Shown here: positions 1 to 6,655 of the stretch, one piece after another
Numbering within the stretch: the first letter of the stretch is position 1
How the letters are laid out: every line of letters begins with the position of its first letter
Assembly: GCA_964543125.1 (NCBI GenBank)
Contig: CAZIWX010000021.1
Coordinates: 1 to 29,901 of the forward strand
Source: CAZIWX01 sp964543125
GTDB lineage: Bacteria > Fidelibacterota > UBA8477
DNA length: 29,901 nt
Direction: 5' to 3'
Program-made: the position numbers and the translations under genes
Notes under the pieces: generated by a model
Seen by the model: the letters and a program-made list of their open reading frames with translations, nothing else
Told to the model about the DNA's origin: nothing
Databases searched by the model: none

Positions 1-474
1 TTGTTTTTTGGTGGGTTGGGTGTGTTGGTGTGTATTATCTTTCGGGGAATTATTTTCCGGTTTACCGAGTACAGTCTGGGCACCATCCATGCCCTGCTGA
101 TTTCTTCCCTCATTTCCGGATTTATTCATTTTAGCAACAGCGGATTCAATTGGTTCAGCGGGCTAGCCATCGCGCTGGAATTAGGGCTGCTAACCGGCAT
201 AGCCTATACATTAACCGGCCGGTTGTGGATGCCCATCGCTCTGCATATTGGCTGGAATTTCAACTTCGTGATTTTCGGAACGGTTGTTTCCGGCGCGAAG
301 GAGTTTTCCAGCTTGTTAGAGAGCCGGCTAACGGGACCCGAATTGGTTACCGGCGGCGAATTCGGTCCCGAAAACTCCCTGTTAACAATCCTGATTAGTT
401 TGGCGCTGTTTGTACTGCTTTTTAAAATAGCCTCTCGCAAGGGCAAATTACAAATTCCAACAAAAGGGAGATAA
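1..474 (+). CDS. CPBP-family intramembrane metalloprotease, 5'-truncated
   Basis: This is the C-terminal part of a CPBP (CAAX protease/bacteriocin-processing) membrane protein, cut by the window edge. The family cleaves or binds substrates within the membrane using Glu and His residues on several helices. Visible motifs are the end of motif 1 (IIFRG, about residues 12-16), a motif 2-like HFSNS (about 43-47) and motif 3 HIGWN (about 82-86). Hydrophobic segments alternate through the protein, and a basic tail follows the last one. The Glu-Glu pair that normally precedes xxFRG reads Val-Cys here, but it lies in the first 33 bases, which contain only T and G and look unreliable. I infer the real gene starts upstream, so the apparent TTG at base 1 should not be taken as a start. 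The gene is followed after 5 nt by a second CPBP gene, so the two are probably co-transcribed. The substrate is unknown. Confidence 0.75.
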   Translation: MFFGGLGVLVCIIFRGIIFRFTEYSLGTIHALLISSLISGFIHFSNSGFNWFSGLAIALELGLLTGIAYTLTGRLWMPIALHIGWNFNFVIFGTVVSGAKEFSSLLESRLTGPELVTGGEFGPENSLLTILISLALFVLLFKIASRKGKLQIPTKGR

Positions 475-479
475 ACTGA

Positions 480-1190
480 ATGTTTGCTCTAAGAAACAAG
501 CCTATAAGGAATATTTTAGCAATCAGTATCGCAATTTTACCTGTCAATTTGATAATGATATGGTATCGGCTCACGCAAACGGAAAACTTTTCTACCGCTG
601 ATATGCTCGTCTATCCCCTGCTTTTTGGCGGCGGATCTATCCTGGTTATACTTTTCCTGAACAAATCTCTGGTGAAGGACACATTTAAAACAACCTTCAA
701 TTCAGGAAAAGGAAGCTGGTATTGGGATATCGTAACGGGACTGGGGCTAACCGCCATTTATTTCGCCATGGTGTTTGCCGAAAGAGCTACATTGATGCAA
801 TGGCTGCCCGGAAACAGTCCGCCCAATACGGAAATAATAAATGTGATGATCGACCTGGCGCGCAATCCGTTATTGATGATTATCTGGTTTGTTCCGGTAT
901 TGTGGATTGGGATTGCCTTATATGAGGAATTCTCCAGGACCTTTTTACTCAAATGCCTCTGGAATACAGCCGCTAATAAAAATTGGCATATTGCGGTCAT
1001 ATTTCTGTCTTCCGCGCTGATTGGAATAACGCATTTATATCAGGGGCTATTCGGGATTATATCGATTGGAATCAAAAGCGTAGTTATGAGTTTGTTTTTT
1101 TATAAATACCGTCGATTACTGCCTCTCGTAATATCTCACGGTTTATATGATGGTTTACAGTTCGCCTTTTTCATAACCCAGTTCAGATAA
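480..1190 (+). CDS. CPBP-family intramembrane metalloprotease
   Basis: A complete 236-residue membrane protein of the CPBP/Abi family. All three signature motifs are visible: EEFSR (about residues 149-153, the EExxxR motif), HLYQG (about 181-185) and HGLYD (about 220-224). Several hydrophobic helices surround them. In this family the Glu and His residues form the presumed metal-dependent active site inside the membrane. The ATG at 480 is preceded by a good ribosome binding site (AGGGAG, 465-470) that overlaps the end of the upstream CPBP gene. The two proteins are not obvious copies of each other: this one has a longer N-terminal region. Family roles include prenyl-protein processing and bacteriocin self-immunity, and the sequence does not say which applies here. 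Confidence 0.8.
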   Translation: MFALRNKPIRNILAISIAILPVNLIMIWYRLTQTENFSTADMLVYPLLFGGGSILVILFLNKSLVKDTFKTTFNSGKGSWYWDIVTGLGLTAIYFAMVFAERATLMQWLPGNSPPNTEIINVMIDLARNPLLMIIWFVPVLWIGIALYEEFSRTFLLKCLWNTAANKNWHIAVIFLSSALIGITHLYQGLFGIISIGIKSVVMSLFFYKYRRLLPLVISHGLYDGLQFAFFITQFR

Positions 1191-1197
1191 ATAATTC

Positions 1198-1365
1198 CAA
1201 GTCCAAAGTATGTTCGTGTTGTTTGGCTGTGACCGCCGGGGTTTGGGGTAATCCAGCCCGTTTGGTCGGGAAACCTATGCTCCGGTGCGCAGAAGAATTT
1301 CGGCCGGTTGAACTCATGAACCAGGTCCGGGAACTGTCCGGTTATAAGGCTGTGGAAAAAACATA
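1198..1365 (+). pseudogene. Possible remnant of a hexapeptide-repeat acyltransferase C-terminus
   Basis: One + strand frame is open for about 55 codons after a TAA at 1191-1197 and ends in a TAA around 1365. It encodes a stretch containing GVWGNPARLVGKP, which resembles the GNPAR(L/V)(I/V)G turn that closes the left-handed beta-helix of hexapeptide acyltransferases. No plausible start codon or ribosome binding site precedes that part, and the next in-frame ATG would give a peptide of about 30 residues. The likeness is short and was seen by eye. Non-coding DNA open by chance is the alternative. Confidence 0.2.
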
Positions 1366-1396
1366 ATTTACAGCAGGTCTTGAATTATGGCGGCAA

Positions 1397-1411
1397 GGGC
1401 GTCAGACGCCC
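1397..1411. repeat. Perfect inverted repeat GGGCGTC-A-GACGCCC
   Basis: Two 7-base arms flank a single central A. No T-run follows on either strand, so it is not a typical intrinsic terminator. GC-rich palindromes of this kind often belong to dispersed intergenic repeat families, but one copy cannot show that. It sits about 50 bp upstream of the vapBC -35 box. Confidence 0.5.
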
Positions 1412-1462
1412 GGTGGGTGGACTTTAGACCATTTTAGGCAGACAGTAAAATCGTTGTCAGCC

Positions 1463-1490
1463 TTGACAAAAGACACTAATGATGTATAAT
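1463..1490 (+). promoter_or_regulatory. Sigma70-type promoter of vapBC
   Basis: A perfect TTGACA (1463-1468) and a perfect TATAAT (1485-1490) are separated by 16 bp. The predicted transcription start, near 1496-1498, falls inside the palindrome AATGTATACATT. The vapB ribosome binding site GGAGGT (1508-1513) follows and the ATG is at 1520, so the leader would be only about 20 nt. Confidence 0.8.
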
Positions 1491-1493
1491 ACC

Positions 1494-1505
1494 AATGTAT
1501 ACATT
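1494..1505. promoter_or_regulatory. Palindromic operator, probable VapB autoregulatory site
   Basis: AATGTATACATT is a perfect 12-bp palindrome just downstream of the -10 box. The 7-mer ATGTATA occurs both here (1495-1501) and across the -10 box (1482-1488), 13 bp apart. Ribbon-helix-helix antitoxins usually bind short palindromes over their own promoter, alone or in complex with the toxin, so repression by VapB/VapBC is the natural reading. Binding itself is inferred. Confidence 0.6.
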
Positions 1506-1519
1506 TTGGAGGTGTAGTA

Positions 1520-1753
1520 ATGGTAAGAACGCAAATTTACTTGACAGAACGCCAGCGTGATGAACTGGCCGCTATAGCCAAAACCGCAGGGAAGAAACAA
1601 AGCGAGCTCATTCGAGAGGCCGTCGATCGGCTCATCGATCAATCGGGCCAAAATCGGCGTAAAACTGTTTTGCAAGAGGCAGCCGGAATCTGGAAGGACC
1701 GCGAGGATCTTCCAAACTTTAAGGAAACACGAACCGAATGGGACAGGGCCTGA
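1520..1753 (+). CDS. vapB: Ribbon-helix-helix antitoxin, VapB-like
   Basis: A 77-residue protein with a ribbon-helix-helix (CopG/MetJ-like) N-terminal half. The beta strand is RTQIYL (3-8), followed by helices around residues 10-22 and 26-40, with the typical QSELIREAVDRLI signature in the second helix. The charged C-terminal tail (about 48-77) should wrap around and inhibit the toxin encoded directly downstream. The ATG at 1520 has a strong GGAGGT site 6 nt upstream. The gene is followed after 2 nt by the PIN-domain toxin, the standard antitoxin-first order. It probably represses its own promoter through the palindrome at 1494-1505. The pair is on the + strand beside a possible gene remnant, consistent with an acquired module. 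Confidence 0.85.
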   Translation: MVRTQIYLTERQRDELAAIAKTAGKKQSELIREAVDRLIDQSGQNRRKTVLQEAAGIWKDREDLPNFKETRTEWDRA

Positions 1754-1755
1754 TC

Positions 1756-2139
1756 ATGGCTGAACAAATCCTTCTTGACACGGATGTGCTTGTTGATTTT
1801 CTCCGAGGACACAATAAAGCGGTGACCTTCGTTAACGCCCACTCTACCCGGATCATCCTGTCAGCTATCGTTATCGCGGAGTTATGCGCTGGTGTTAAGG
1901 GAGATGCGGAACAAGAAGCTCTGGAGGGTTTCATTTCGCTTTTCCGCGTAATTCCTGTAAATGCGGAAATTGCTAAGACCGGAGGACTTTACAAAAGCAA
2001 TTATGGCAAGTCACATGGCGTCGGCCTGGCAGATGCTATTCTGGCAGCTACCGTTATGGCCGAGAATGCGGATTTTAAGACTCTCAACCTAAAGCACTAC
2101 CCCATGTTAAAAGGACTTAGACCAGCCTATGCTAAATAG
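1756..2139 (+). CDS. vapC: PIN-domain ribonuclease toxin, VapC-like
   Basis: A 127-residue PIN-domain protein, normal length for VapC toxins, which cleave RNA (often tRNA or rRNA) using Mg2+ held by acidic residues. The conserved acids are visible: Asp8 in LLDTDVLVDFL, Glu42 in IAELCAG and Asp93 in LADAILAA, with a later acidic site near Glu103/Asp106. I chose the ATG at 1756, directly after the antitoxin stop (1751-1753). An in-frame ATG at 1738 would add six residues that overlap the antitoxin and lie outside the PIN fold. A weak CAGGG lies 7 nt upstream, so translation is probably coupled to vapB. The key acidic residues are intact, so the toxin should be active unless neutralised by VapB. 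Confidence 0.85.
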   Translation: MAEQILLDTDVLVDFLRGHNKAVTFVNAHSTRIILSAIVIAELCAGVKGDAEQEALEGFISLFRVIPVNAEIAKTGGLYKSNYGKSHGVGLADAILAATVMAENADFKTLNLKHYPMLKGLRPAYAK

Positions 2140-2300
2140 ATGGTCAACAAGACAAATCGGCGGATGCATATTATATTAATGACAATCCAATGATATGGCG
2201 AGATGATGCATTTTAACCATAAAATCACCGAATCCGGAATAATATAATCTGTTGCTCCGGGAATGCCGCGTAACACACGCATTCAACCGATGTCGGCACC

Positions 2301-4778
2301 TTAAAATTCAAGCGTAATCCCGCCCACCGGAAAAGTCTTGAATTGCCAGGCCATTTCCTTGGCGCCATCGAACTTATAGATATACTCCCAGGGGTTGTCG
2401 CGATTGGTAACATTCATGATATCCCAAAACACAACCATATTAAGTTTTTCGAAGTAGAACCGCTGCAACAACATTATATCCGCTCGAAAATAGGGGTCAT
2501 ACCGTTTATTATTCAAGGGACCATCAAATTGTGAGTACCAGCGCCGCCGGTAAGGATTGTACACCGGTTCCGTATAGGGCCGCCCACCCACGTAACGCAC
2601 CCGGAAGCTGATCTCATATTCATCAGCCGGCATGAATGGCAACCATGAAAAAGCCTTGGCTATAAACGAAGCCTTGTAGCGCGGATACCAGTCAAAATTC
2701 ATGTACTTGATCTTATACCCGCCAATCAGGGTCAGGACATCACGATAATCATAAGGCCAGGGATAGTAAGTTTTACCATCCCGTTGATCAAGGCCCTGCG
2801 CTACTGATTTTGAATAACTGAACGAACCGTACCAGTTATCCAGAAATTTCTTCTGAATGAAAAATTCGATCCCATAGGAACGGCCGGCGCCGGCATTCAC
2901 CTGGTGCTCTGCATTATAATAGATCACTCGCCGGTCGTTGAAGGTAGTGTCTACCAGTTCCGGTGTAATCATTTGGTCAAAGCGTTTGTTGTAAATCTCC
3001 AGCGTGGTGCGGATATCTTCGCGTAACAAGTACTCCAGGCCGAGGACAACCTGATCGGCATAGTAGTCCTGTAAAGCACGGACATCCTGAAAATCGCCGT
3101 TTAGCATGCCGTTAAAGGGCGGTTGATAATACCGGCCCGCGGCAAAATTCAGTTTCAGATCCGACTTGAGATGGTAGGACAGACTGATCCGGGGTGAGAA
3201 ATACGCATACCTGGTATACCCGGTCAAACCGATTCTGCAGCCGAGGATGACTTCCAATTGTGATGCCAGATAAAACCGCGTCTGGGCCCATACGGACGGT
3301 GAAAGCAGCTTAAGTTTGTGCCGCCAGAGGCCGTTAGCGCCTGCCGTCAGTGTGTCTCCAACAATATTTGCCTGGCTGAGGGTATCTAAATTGGTGTAGA
3401 AAAATGCATTATCAAAAGGCTGCACCGGCTCCCCGTTCCAGGTGGGCGTAATCCGGGGATCGCCCCAATATCGATTGTTGAACCGGTAGATATAGTTAAT
3501 GTCAGAGCGCTTGACAAAGGTTTGATCAGCATTCAGATACGCCCCATCCAGCTTTACGCCGCCTGACAATTCGAAGGTGGAGCTCAATTTGTAAACAATA
3601 TCCGATTTGAGAATATGCCCCAGTTCCAGGTCGGCCTGAGTGTAATAGGTGTTGTGTGAATTGTCATCCCCCACCCGGTAGGCATCCGTGTTTACACGGG
3701 TCATATTTTCACCCAGGGAAGTGATCCAATAGCCATGGTCTTTAATCAGGCTCTTATAAGTGATGCCCAAGGTATATTCTTTGGTCTTGTAATCGACATT
3801 CCGTGCGCCACGGGCCTGGGGCGTGTCCTCGCCTACGATATTGATCCCGTCAATGCCACCCATGAAATTCACCATCAATTTTTTCCCGGGCTTAAGGTGA
3901 TAGGTGACCTTGGCCTGACCGCTCCAGTAGTGAGGTACCGCCGCCAAACCGGTGCTGGAGATCACAAAATCCAGAAACGATCGCTTCAAGGTGGCGATGT
4001 AGTTGGCCCTCCGGCCCAGGGGACCCTCGTAGGTCAAACCAAAACCCGCCATGTTGAAATTAAACTGGCCCAGGGAATGATCAGTTGCCCCTTCCCGCAG
4101 GGAAACATCCATTACCGAGGAAACCTTACCACCGTAACGCGCCGGAAACGAACCGGCGTAAAAATCAATCCGTTCGATAAATTCCGTATTGATCATGGTA
4201 ACCGGTCCCCCACCCGTACCGGCCTGAGCAAAATGGTTGGGGTTCGGAATTTCCAGGTGGTCCATGATGAAGAGGTTCTCACCCGGATTGCCGCCGCGGA
4301 TAATGATTTCATTGTTTTGATCGGACCCTGAAACGACTGCCGGTAAGGCCTGCATCATCCGCAGAACATCATAAGCGCCAACCGGGTCGGAACGAATCTC
4401 TTCAATATCGACGGTCCGGACACTGACAACCGCATCCTTGGCGCGCTCAAAAAACCCGGCGGTCACCACCACGCCCTGGCCTGCCAGAATAGTTGGAATC
4501 AGATCCAGATTCACTTCCGTTATACGGTTTGAAGCAATATGAATATTGGCCCGGGCCTGGGCTTCGTACCCGATTACGTCCACCCGAATGCTGTAGGTGC
4601 CAACCGGCAGATTTTCAATATAATATTTACCGTTACCATCCGTGGCAGCGCCAAACTGAGTGTCTTCCAGCAGCACATTGGCTCCCACCAACGGTTGTTG
4701 AGTATCACGATCATGAATCGTACCGCGGATACTGCCCGTTGATTGGCCGTTCAGTGTCCAAGCGAGGAGCAGCATCAC
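2301..4778 (-). CDS. TonB-dependent outer membrane receptor with carboxypeptidase-regulatory-like domain
   Basis: An 825-residue outer membrane beta-barrel receptor. After a hydrophobic export segment it has a carboxypeptidase-regulatory-like beta-sandwich (about residues 17-97, SIRGTIHD... to ...LDLIP), a plug domain (about 105-225, with IIIRGG and FIMDHLEIPNPNHF) and a barrel with many aromatic strands ending in ITLEF, a typical C-terminal phenylalanine. Such receptors import large or scarce substrates using TonB/ExbBD energy. The substrate cannot be read from sequence and no SusD-like partner lies nearby. The start is uncertain. GTG at 4778 or ATG at 4775 gives an export signal without basic residues, whereas the in-frame codons upstream (to about 4805) supply KQSYKFIQ, a proper signal-peptide n-region. 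No ATG, GTG or TTG lies between the in-frame stop at 4845-4847 and 4778. Confidence 0.88.
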   Translation of the reverse strand: MMLLLAWTLNGQSTGSIRGTIHDRDTQQPLVGANVLLEDTQFGAATDGNGKYYIENLPVGTYSIRVDVIGYEAQARANIHIASNRITEVNLDLIPTILAGQGVVVTAGFFERAKDAVVSVRTVDIEEIRSDPVGAYDVLRMMQALPAVVSGSDQNNEIIIRGGNPGENLFIMDHLEIPNPNHFAQAGTGGGPVTMINTEFIERIDFYAGSFPARYGGKVSSVMDVSLREGATDHSLGQFNFNMAGFGLTYEGPLGRRANYIATLKRSFLDFVISSTGLAAVPHYWSGQAKVTYHLKPGKKLMVNFMGGIDGINIVGEDTPQARGARNVDYKTKEYTLGITYKSLIKDHGYWITSLGENMTRVNTDAYRVGDDNSHNTYYTQADLELGHILKSDIVYKLSSTFELSGGVKLDGAYLNADQTFVKRSDINYIYRFNNRYWGDPRITPTWNGEPVQPFDNAFFYTNLDTLSQANIVGDTLTAGANGLWRHKLKLLSPSVWAQTRFYLASQLEVILGCRIGLTGYTRYAYFSPRISLSYHLKSDLKLNFAAGRYYQPPFNGMLNGDFQDVRALQDYYADQVVLGLEYLLREDIRTTLEIYNKRFDQMITPELVDTTFNDRRVIYYNAEHQVNAGAGRSYGIEFFIQKKFLDNWYGSFSYSKSVAQGLDQRDGKTYYPWPYDYRDVLTLIGGYKIKYMNFDWYPRYKASFIAKAFSWLPFMPADEYEISFRVRYVGGRPYTEPVYNPYRRRWYSQFDGPLNNKRYDPYFRADIMLLQRFYFEKLNMVVFWDIMNVTNRDNPWEYIYKFDGAKEMAWQFKTFPVGGITLEF

Positions 4779-4848
4779 CTGAATAAATTTATATGATTGC
4801 TTTATTGTTGTCTCACTTTTAGAAATTTCCCATAAATGCAGGCATTAA

Positions 4849-4878
4849 ATAATCCCGCACTTCTTACGGTCGCGTCAA
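4849..4878 (-). promoter_or_regulatory. Possible promoter of the TonB-dependent receptor
   Basis: Reading the - strand, TTGACG (4878-4873) overlaps the stop codon of the flippase-like gene, and GATTAT (4854-4849) follows after 18 bp. The match is 5/6 and 4/6 to the sigma70 consensus. It would make the receptor a separate transcription unit with a leader of about 45-70 nt, depending on the true start. Confidence 0.3.
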
Positions 4879-5951
4879 TGAGTTAATTGAGAACCGGAAT
4901 TTGTTGAATTTGAATCGGGTGTGGGTTGGGGAATTCCGGTAATATCGGTTGGATTGGATGCAAACCGAAATTTCACACCGCTTTTGAAAAATACGATTGC
5001 ACCGGGAATTGACATGGCGAGGTAATTCAACAGGTGAAACACAATGGCGAACGCCTTGGCGGGCGTGCTGGGAATCCCAACCAGCGCCAGCGCCGCAACA
5101 ACCGCACCGTGGTAAGTGCCCACGAACCCCGGCGCCGATGGAATCGATAGCGAGATGGTTGTAAATGTCAAGAGCACCATGGAGGCTATAAAAAATTCAG
5201 CCGGCGTAAAATCAAAGTGGAATGCCGCCAGTCCCAGGGCGGTAATAATGATGTATAAAATCCAGAGATAGATGGTAAAAAATGTGACTTTGACGGGCTG
5301 AGGCATCCGCCAAATGGTCTCAATGCCCTTAAAGAGGGATAGAATGTGACCGGCCAACTTGTTTTTACCAACTTTCTCTTTCCGGGACGCCCAGGCTTCA
5401 ATCCACACCAGGATGCGGGTCCGCTGACCGCGCATAAAAATGGTGATGAGTAGAAATCCAACCAGTGCGCCAAATCCGATAGCAGCTACCTTTTGAGCCC
5501 AGTCAGCCACCGGATAAAGCATGTAAAAAAATGCGGCTAGGATGAGAAAGGAAAGCATATCCAGCAGCCGGTCAACTAAAATAGAGGCGCCAATTCCACT
5601 GATTAGAAGCTTGGTCTCCCGCGCTGCGAAGGCGGCTCGCAATACCTCGCCCAGGCGAAAGGGCAACACATCATTACCCAAATACCCGATAAGCAGAGAC
5701 TCAAATAAAACTTTCGTTCTTGTCATCCCTAAGGGTGATATAAGGATGCGCCAGCGTTGTGCCCGAACCCAGACGCTATAGATTAAAATGACTGCGCCGA
5801 GGAGGATATAGCTGATCGAAACTCCCTCCAGCGCCTGCCAAAAATCTTTAACATCGAGGTCTTTAAATACATACCAGATGAAAAAACCGCTGAGGCCAAA
5901 TGAGGCCAGAAATTTTAGCGGATGTGATCTAAGCAGGCTTTTGGCAGCCAT
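4875..5951 (-). CDS. Flippase-like integral membrane protein (LPG synthase TM-domain / UPF0104 family)
   Basis: A 358-residue polytopic protein matching the transmembrane domain of lysylphosphatidylglycerol synthases (UPF0104), without the soluble aminoacyl-transfer domain. Family hallmarks are RLGEVLRA (about 97-104), ILVDRLLDMLSFL (about 123-135) and, later, SIPSAPGFVGTYHGA. About seven or eight hydrophobic helices are present and the C-terminal tail is Ser/Thr/Asn-rich. Stand-alone members are proposed to move lipid-linked molecules across the inner membrane or to regulate envelope synthesis. The actual substrate is unknown. The start ATG (5951) overlaps the stop of the LolA-like gene by one base (TAATG), indicating translational coupling. 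This places it in the gcvT-ftsK-lolA transcription unit. Confidence 0.75.
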   Translation of the reverse strand: MAAKSLLRSHPLKFLASFGLSGFFIWYVFKDLDVKDFWQALEGVSISYILLGAVILIYSVWVRAQRWRILISPLGMTRTKVLFESLLIGYLGNDVLPFRLGEVLRAAFAARETKLLISGIGASILVDRLLDMLSFLILAAFFYMLYPVADWAQKVAAIGFGALVGFLLITIFMRGQRTRILVWIEAWASRKEKVGKNKLAGHILSLFKGIETIWRMPQPVKVTFFTIYLWILYIIITALGLAAFHFDFTPAEFFIASMVLLTFTTISLSIPSAPGFVGTYHGAVVAALALVGIPSTPAKAFAIVFHLLNYLAMSIPGAIVFFKSGVKFRFASNPTDITGIPQPTPDSNSTNSGSQLTH

Positions 5952-6655
5952 TATTGAGATGCTTTCGTGGAATCGGTGGGTTGTGTCAAATCGACAAGCC
6001 GATATTGGTAGGTGTTGGAAATGATATCATCAAAATAGAATCCATCGATCAAATTCAGCCAACTCAGCTCAACCTCAACCACATTGTCTTCCACATCCTT
6101 TAAAGTCATCCGTTGGGTCAGAAAATCTTTGTTCACCCGCACCATGGCCGACGACCACTCCGAATAGGGATCTGAAAATCCAAATTCCAATTGAAACCCA
6201 TTTTTCAGCGAAGTTTGTTGCTTAAGAATGACATCGGTAAACAGCGGCCCAAGAAAGCGCTTGATAAGGTCATGTGGCTCGAGTTTTTCAATGATAATCT
6301 GCCGTTGGCCGTGATTAACGGTGTAAAGTTTTTCACCAAATCCCAATATTTCCATATTTTGCGCTTCCAGGAAAAGCCTGAAATGGGTGCTGTCCTGGAT
6401 ATTTACATCAAAAGTCAGACTATCATGCCGTCCGGAAAAAGCCCATTTAGTGATGTTTACAATGTGGAGTTGAGTCGCGCCTGCCTGTAGAAAGCGTTCC
6501 ACGAGACGCGTAACCGTGGGTGGCGCCGGAACTTCGGCTTGAGGAGTTTGGGCGCCTAGTGGTAAGAGTAAAAGTGCATAACCAAGAATGACAGTGAGGG
6601 TAAGTTTCAAGTGTCGGGGAGCACTAATCATTAATCGCGGTGAAGAATCATTCAT
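5951..6655 (-). CDS. lolA: Outer membrane lipoprotein carrier protein, LolA-like
   Basis: A periplasmic protein of about 234 residues with an N-terminal signal peptide (basic PRHLK, then a hydrophobic run LTLTVILGYALLLLPLGA). The body alternates beta strands in the LolA manner, including GEKLYTVNHGQRQIIIEKLEP, matching the 'lipoprotein carrier' pattern of a strand carrying a Tyr/Trp followed by a second strand. LolA shuttles outer membrane lipoproteins from LolCDE across the periplasm. The position right after ftsK supports the call, because ftsK-lolA adjacency is common. I chose the ATG at 6655, which overlaps the ftsK stop by 8 bases. An ATG at 6631 gives a shorter, equally good signal peptide, and starts further upstream run too far into ftsK. 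Sequence similarity to model LolA proteins is modest, so an unrelated LolA-fold protein is possible. Confidence 0.6.
   Translation of the reverse strand: MNDSSPRLMISAPRHLKLTLTVILGYALLLLPLGAQTPQAEVPAPPTVTRLVERFLQAGATQLHIVNITKWAFSGRHDSLTFDVNIQDSTHFRLFLEAQNMEILGFGEKLYTVNHGQRQIIIEKLEPHDLIKRFLGPLFTDVILKQQTSLKNGFQLEFGFSDPYSEWSSAMVRVNKDFLTQRMTLKDVEDNVVEVELSWLNLIDGFYFDDIISNTYQYRLVDLTQPTDSTKASQ

Larger units (their letters stand above)
1191..1519. other. Gene-poor stretch between CPBP and vapBC genes
   Basis: This 329 bp gap holds no convincing intact gene. It contains an open frame ending at 1365 that resembles the tail of a hexapeptide-repeat acyltransferase, a perfect hairpin at 1397-1411, and the vapBC promoter with a palindromic operator at 1463-1505. 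These are listed separately. It marks the boundary between the CPBP pair and the toxin-antitoxin pair and looks like accessory DNA with decayed content. Confidence 0.6.

Noticed and set aside
1738..1755. Upstream ATG for VapC at 1738
   Set aside because: It overlaps the antitoxin end, adds residues outside the PIN fold and has no better ribosome binding site than ATG 1756.
3735..4331. Long + strand open frame (198 codons) antisense to the TonB receptor
   Set aside because: It is fully inside a receptor with clear domains, shows no domain of its own and has no ribosome binding site; it is a shadow of the coding strand.
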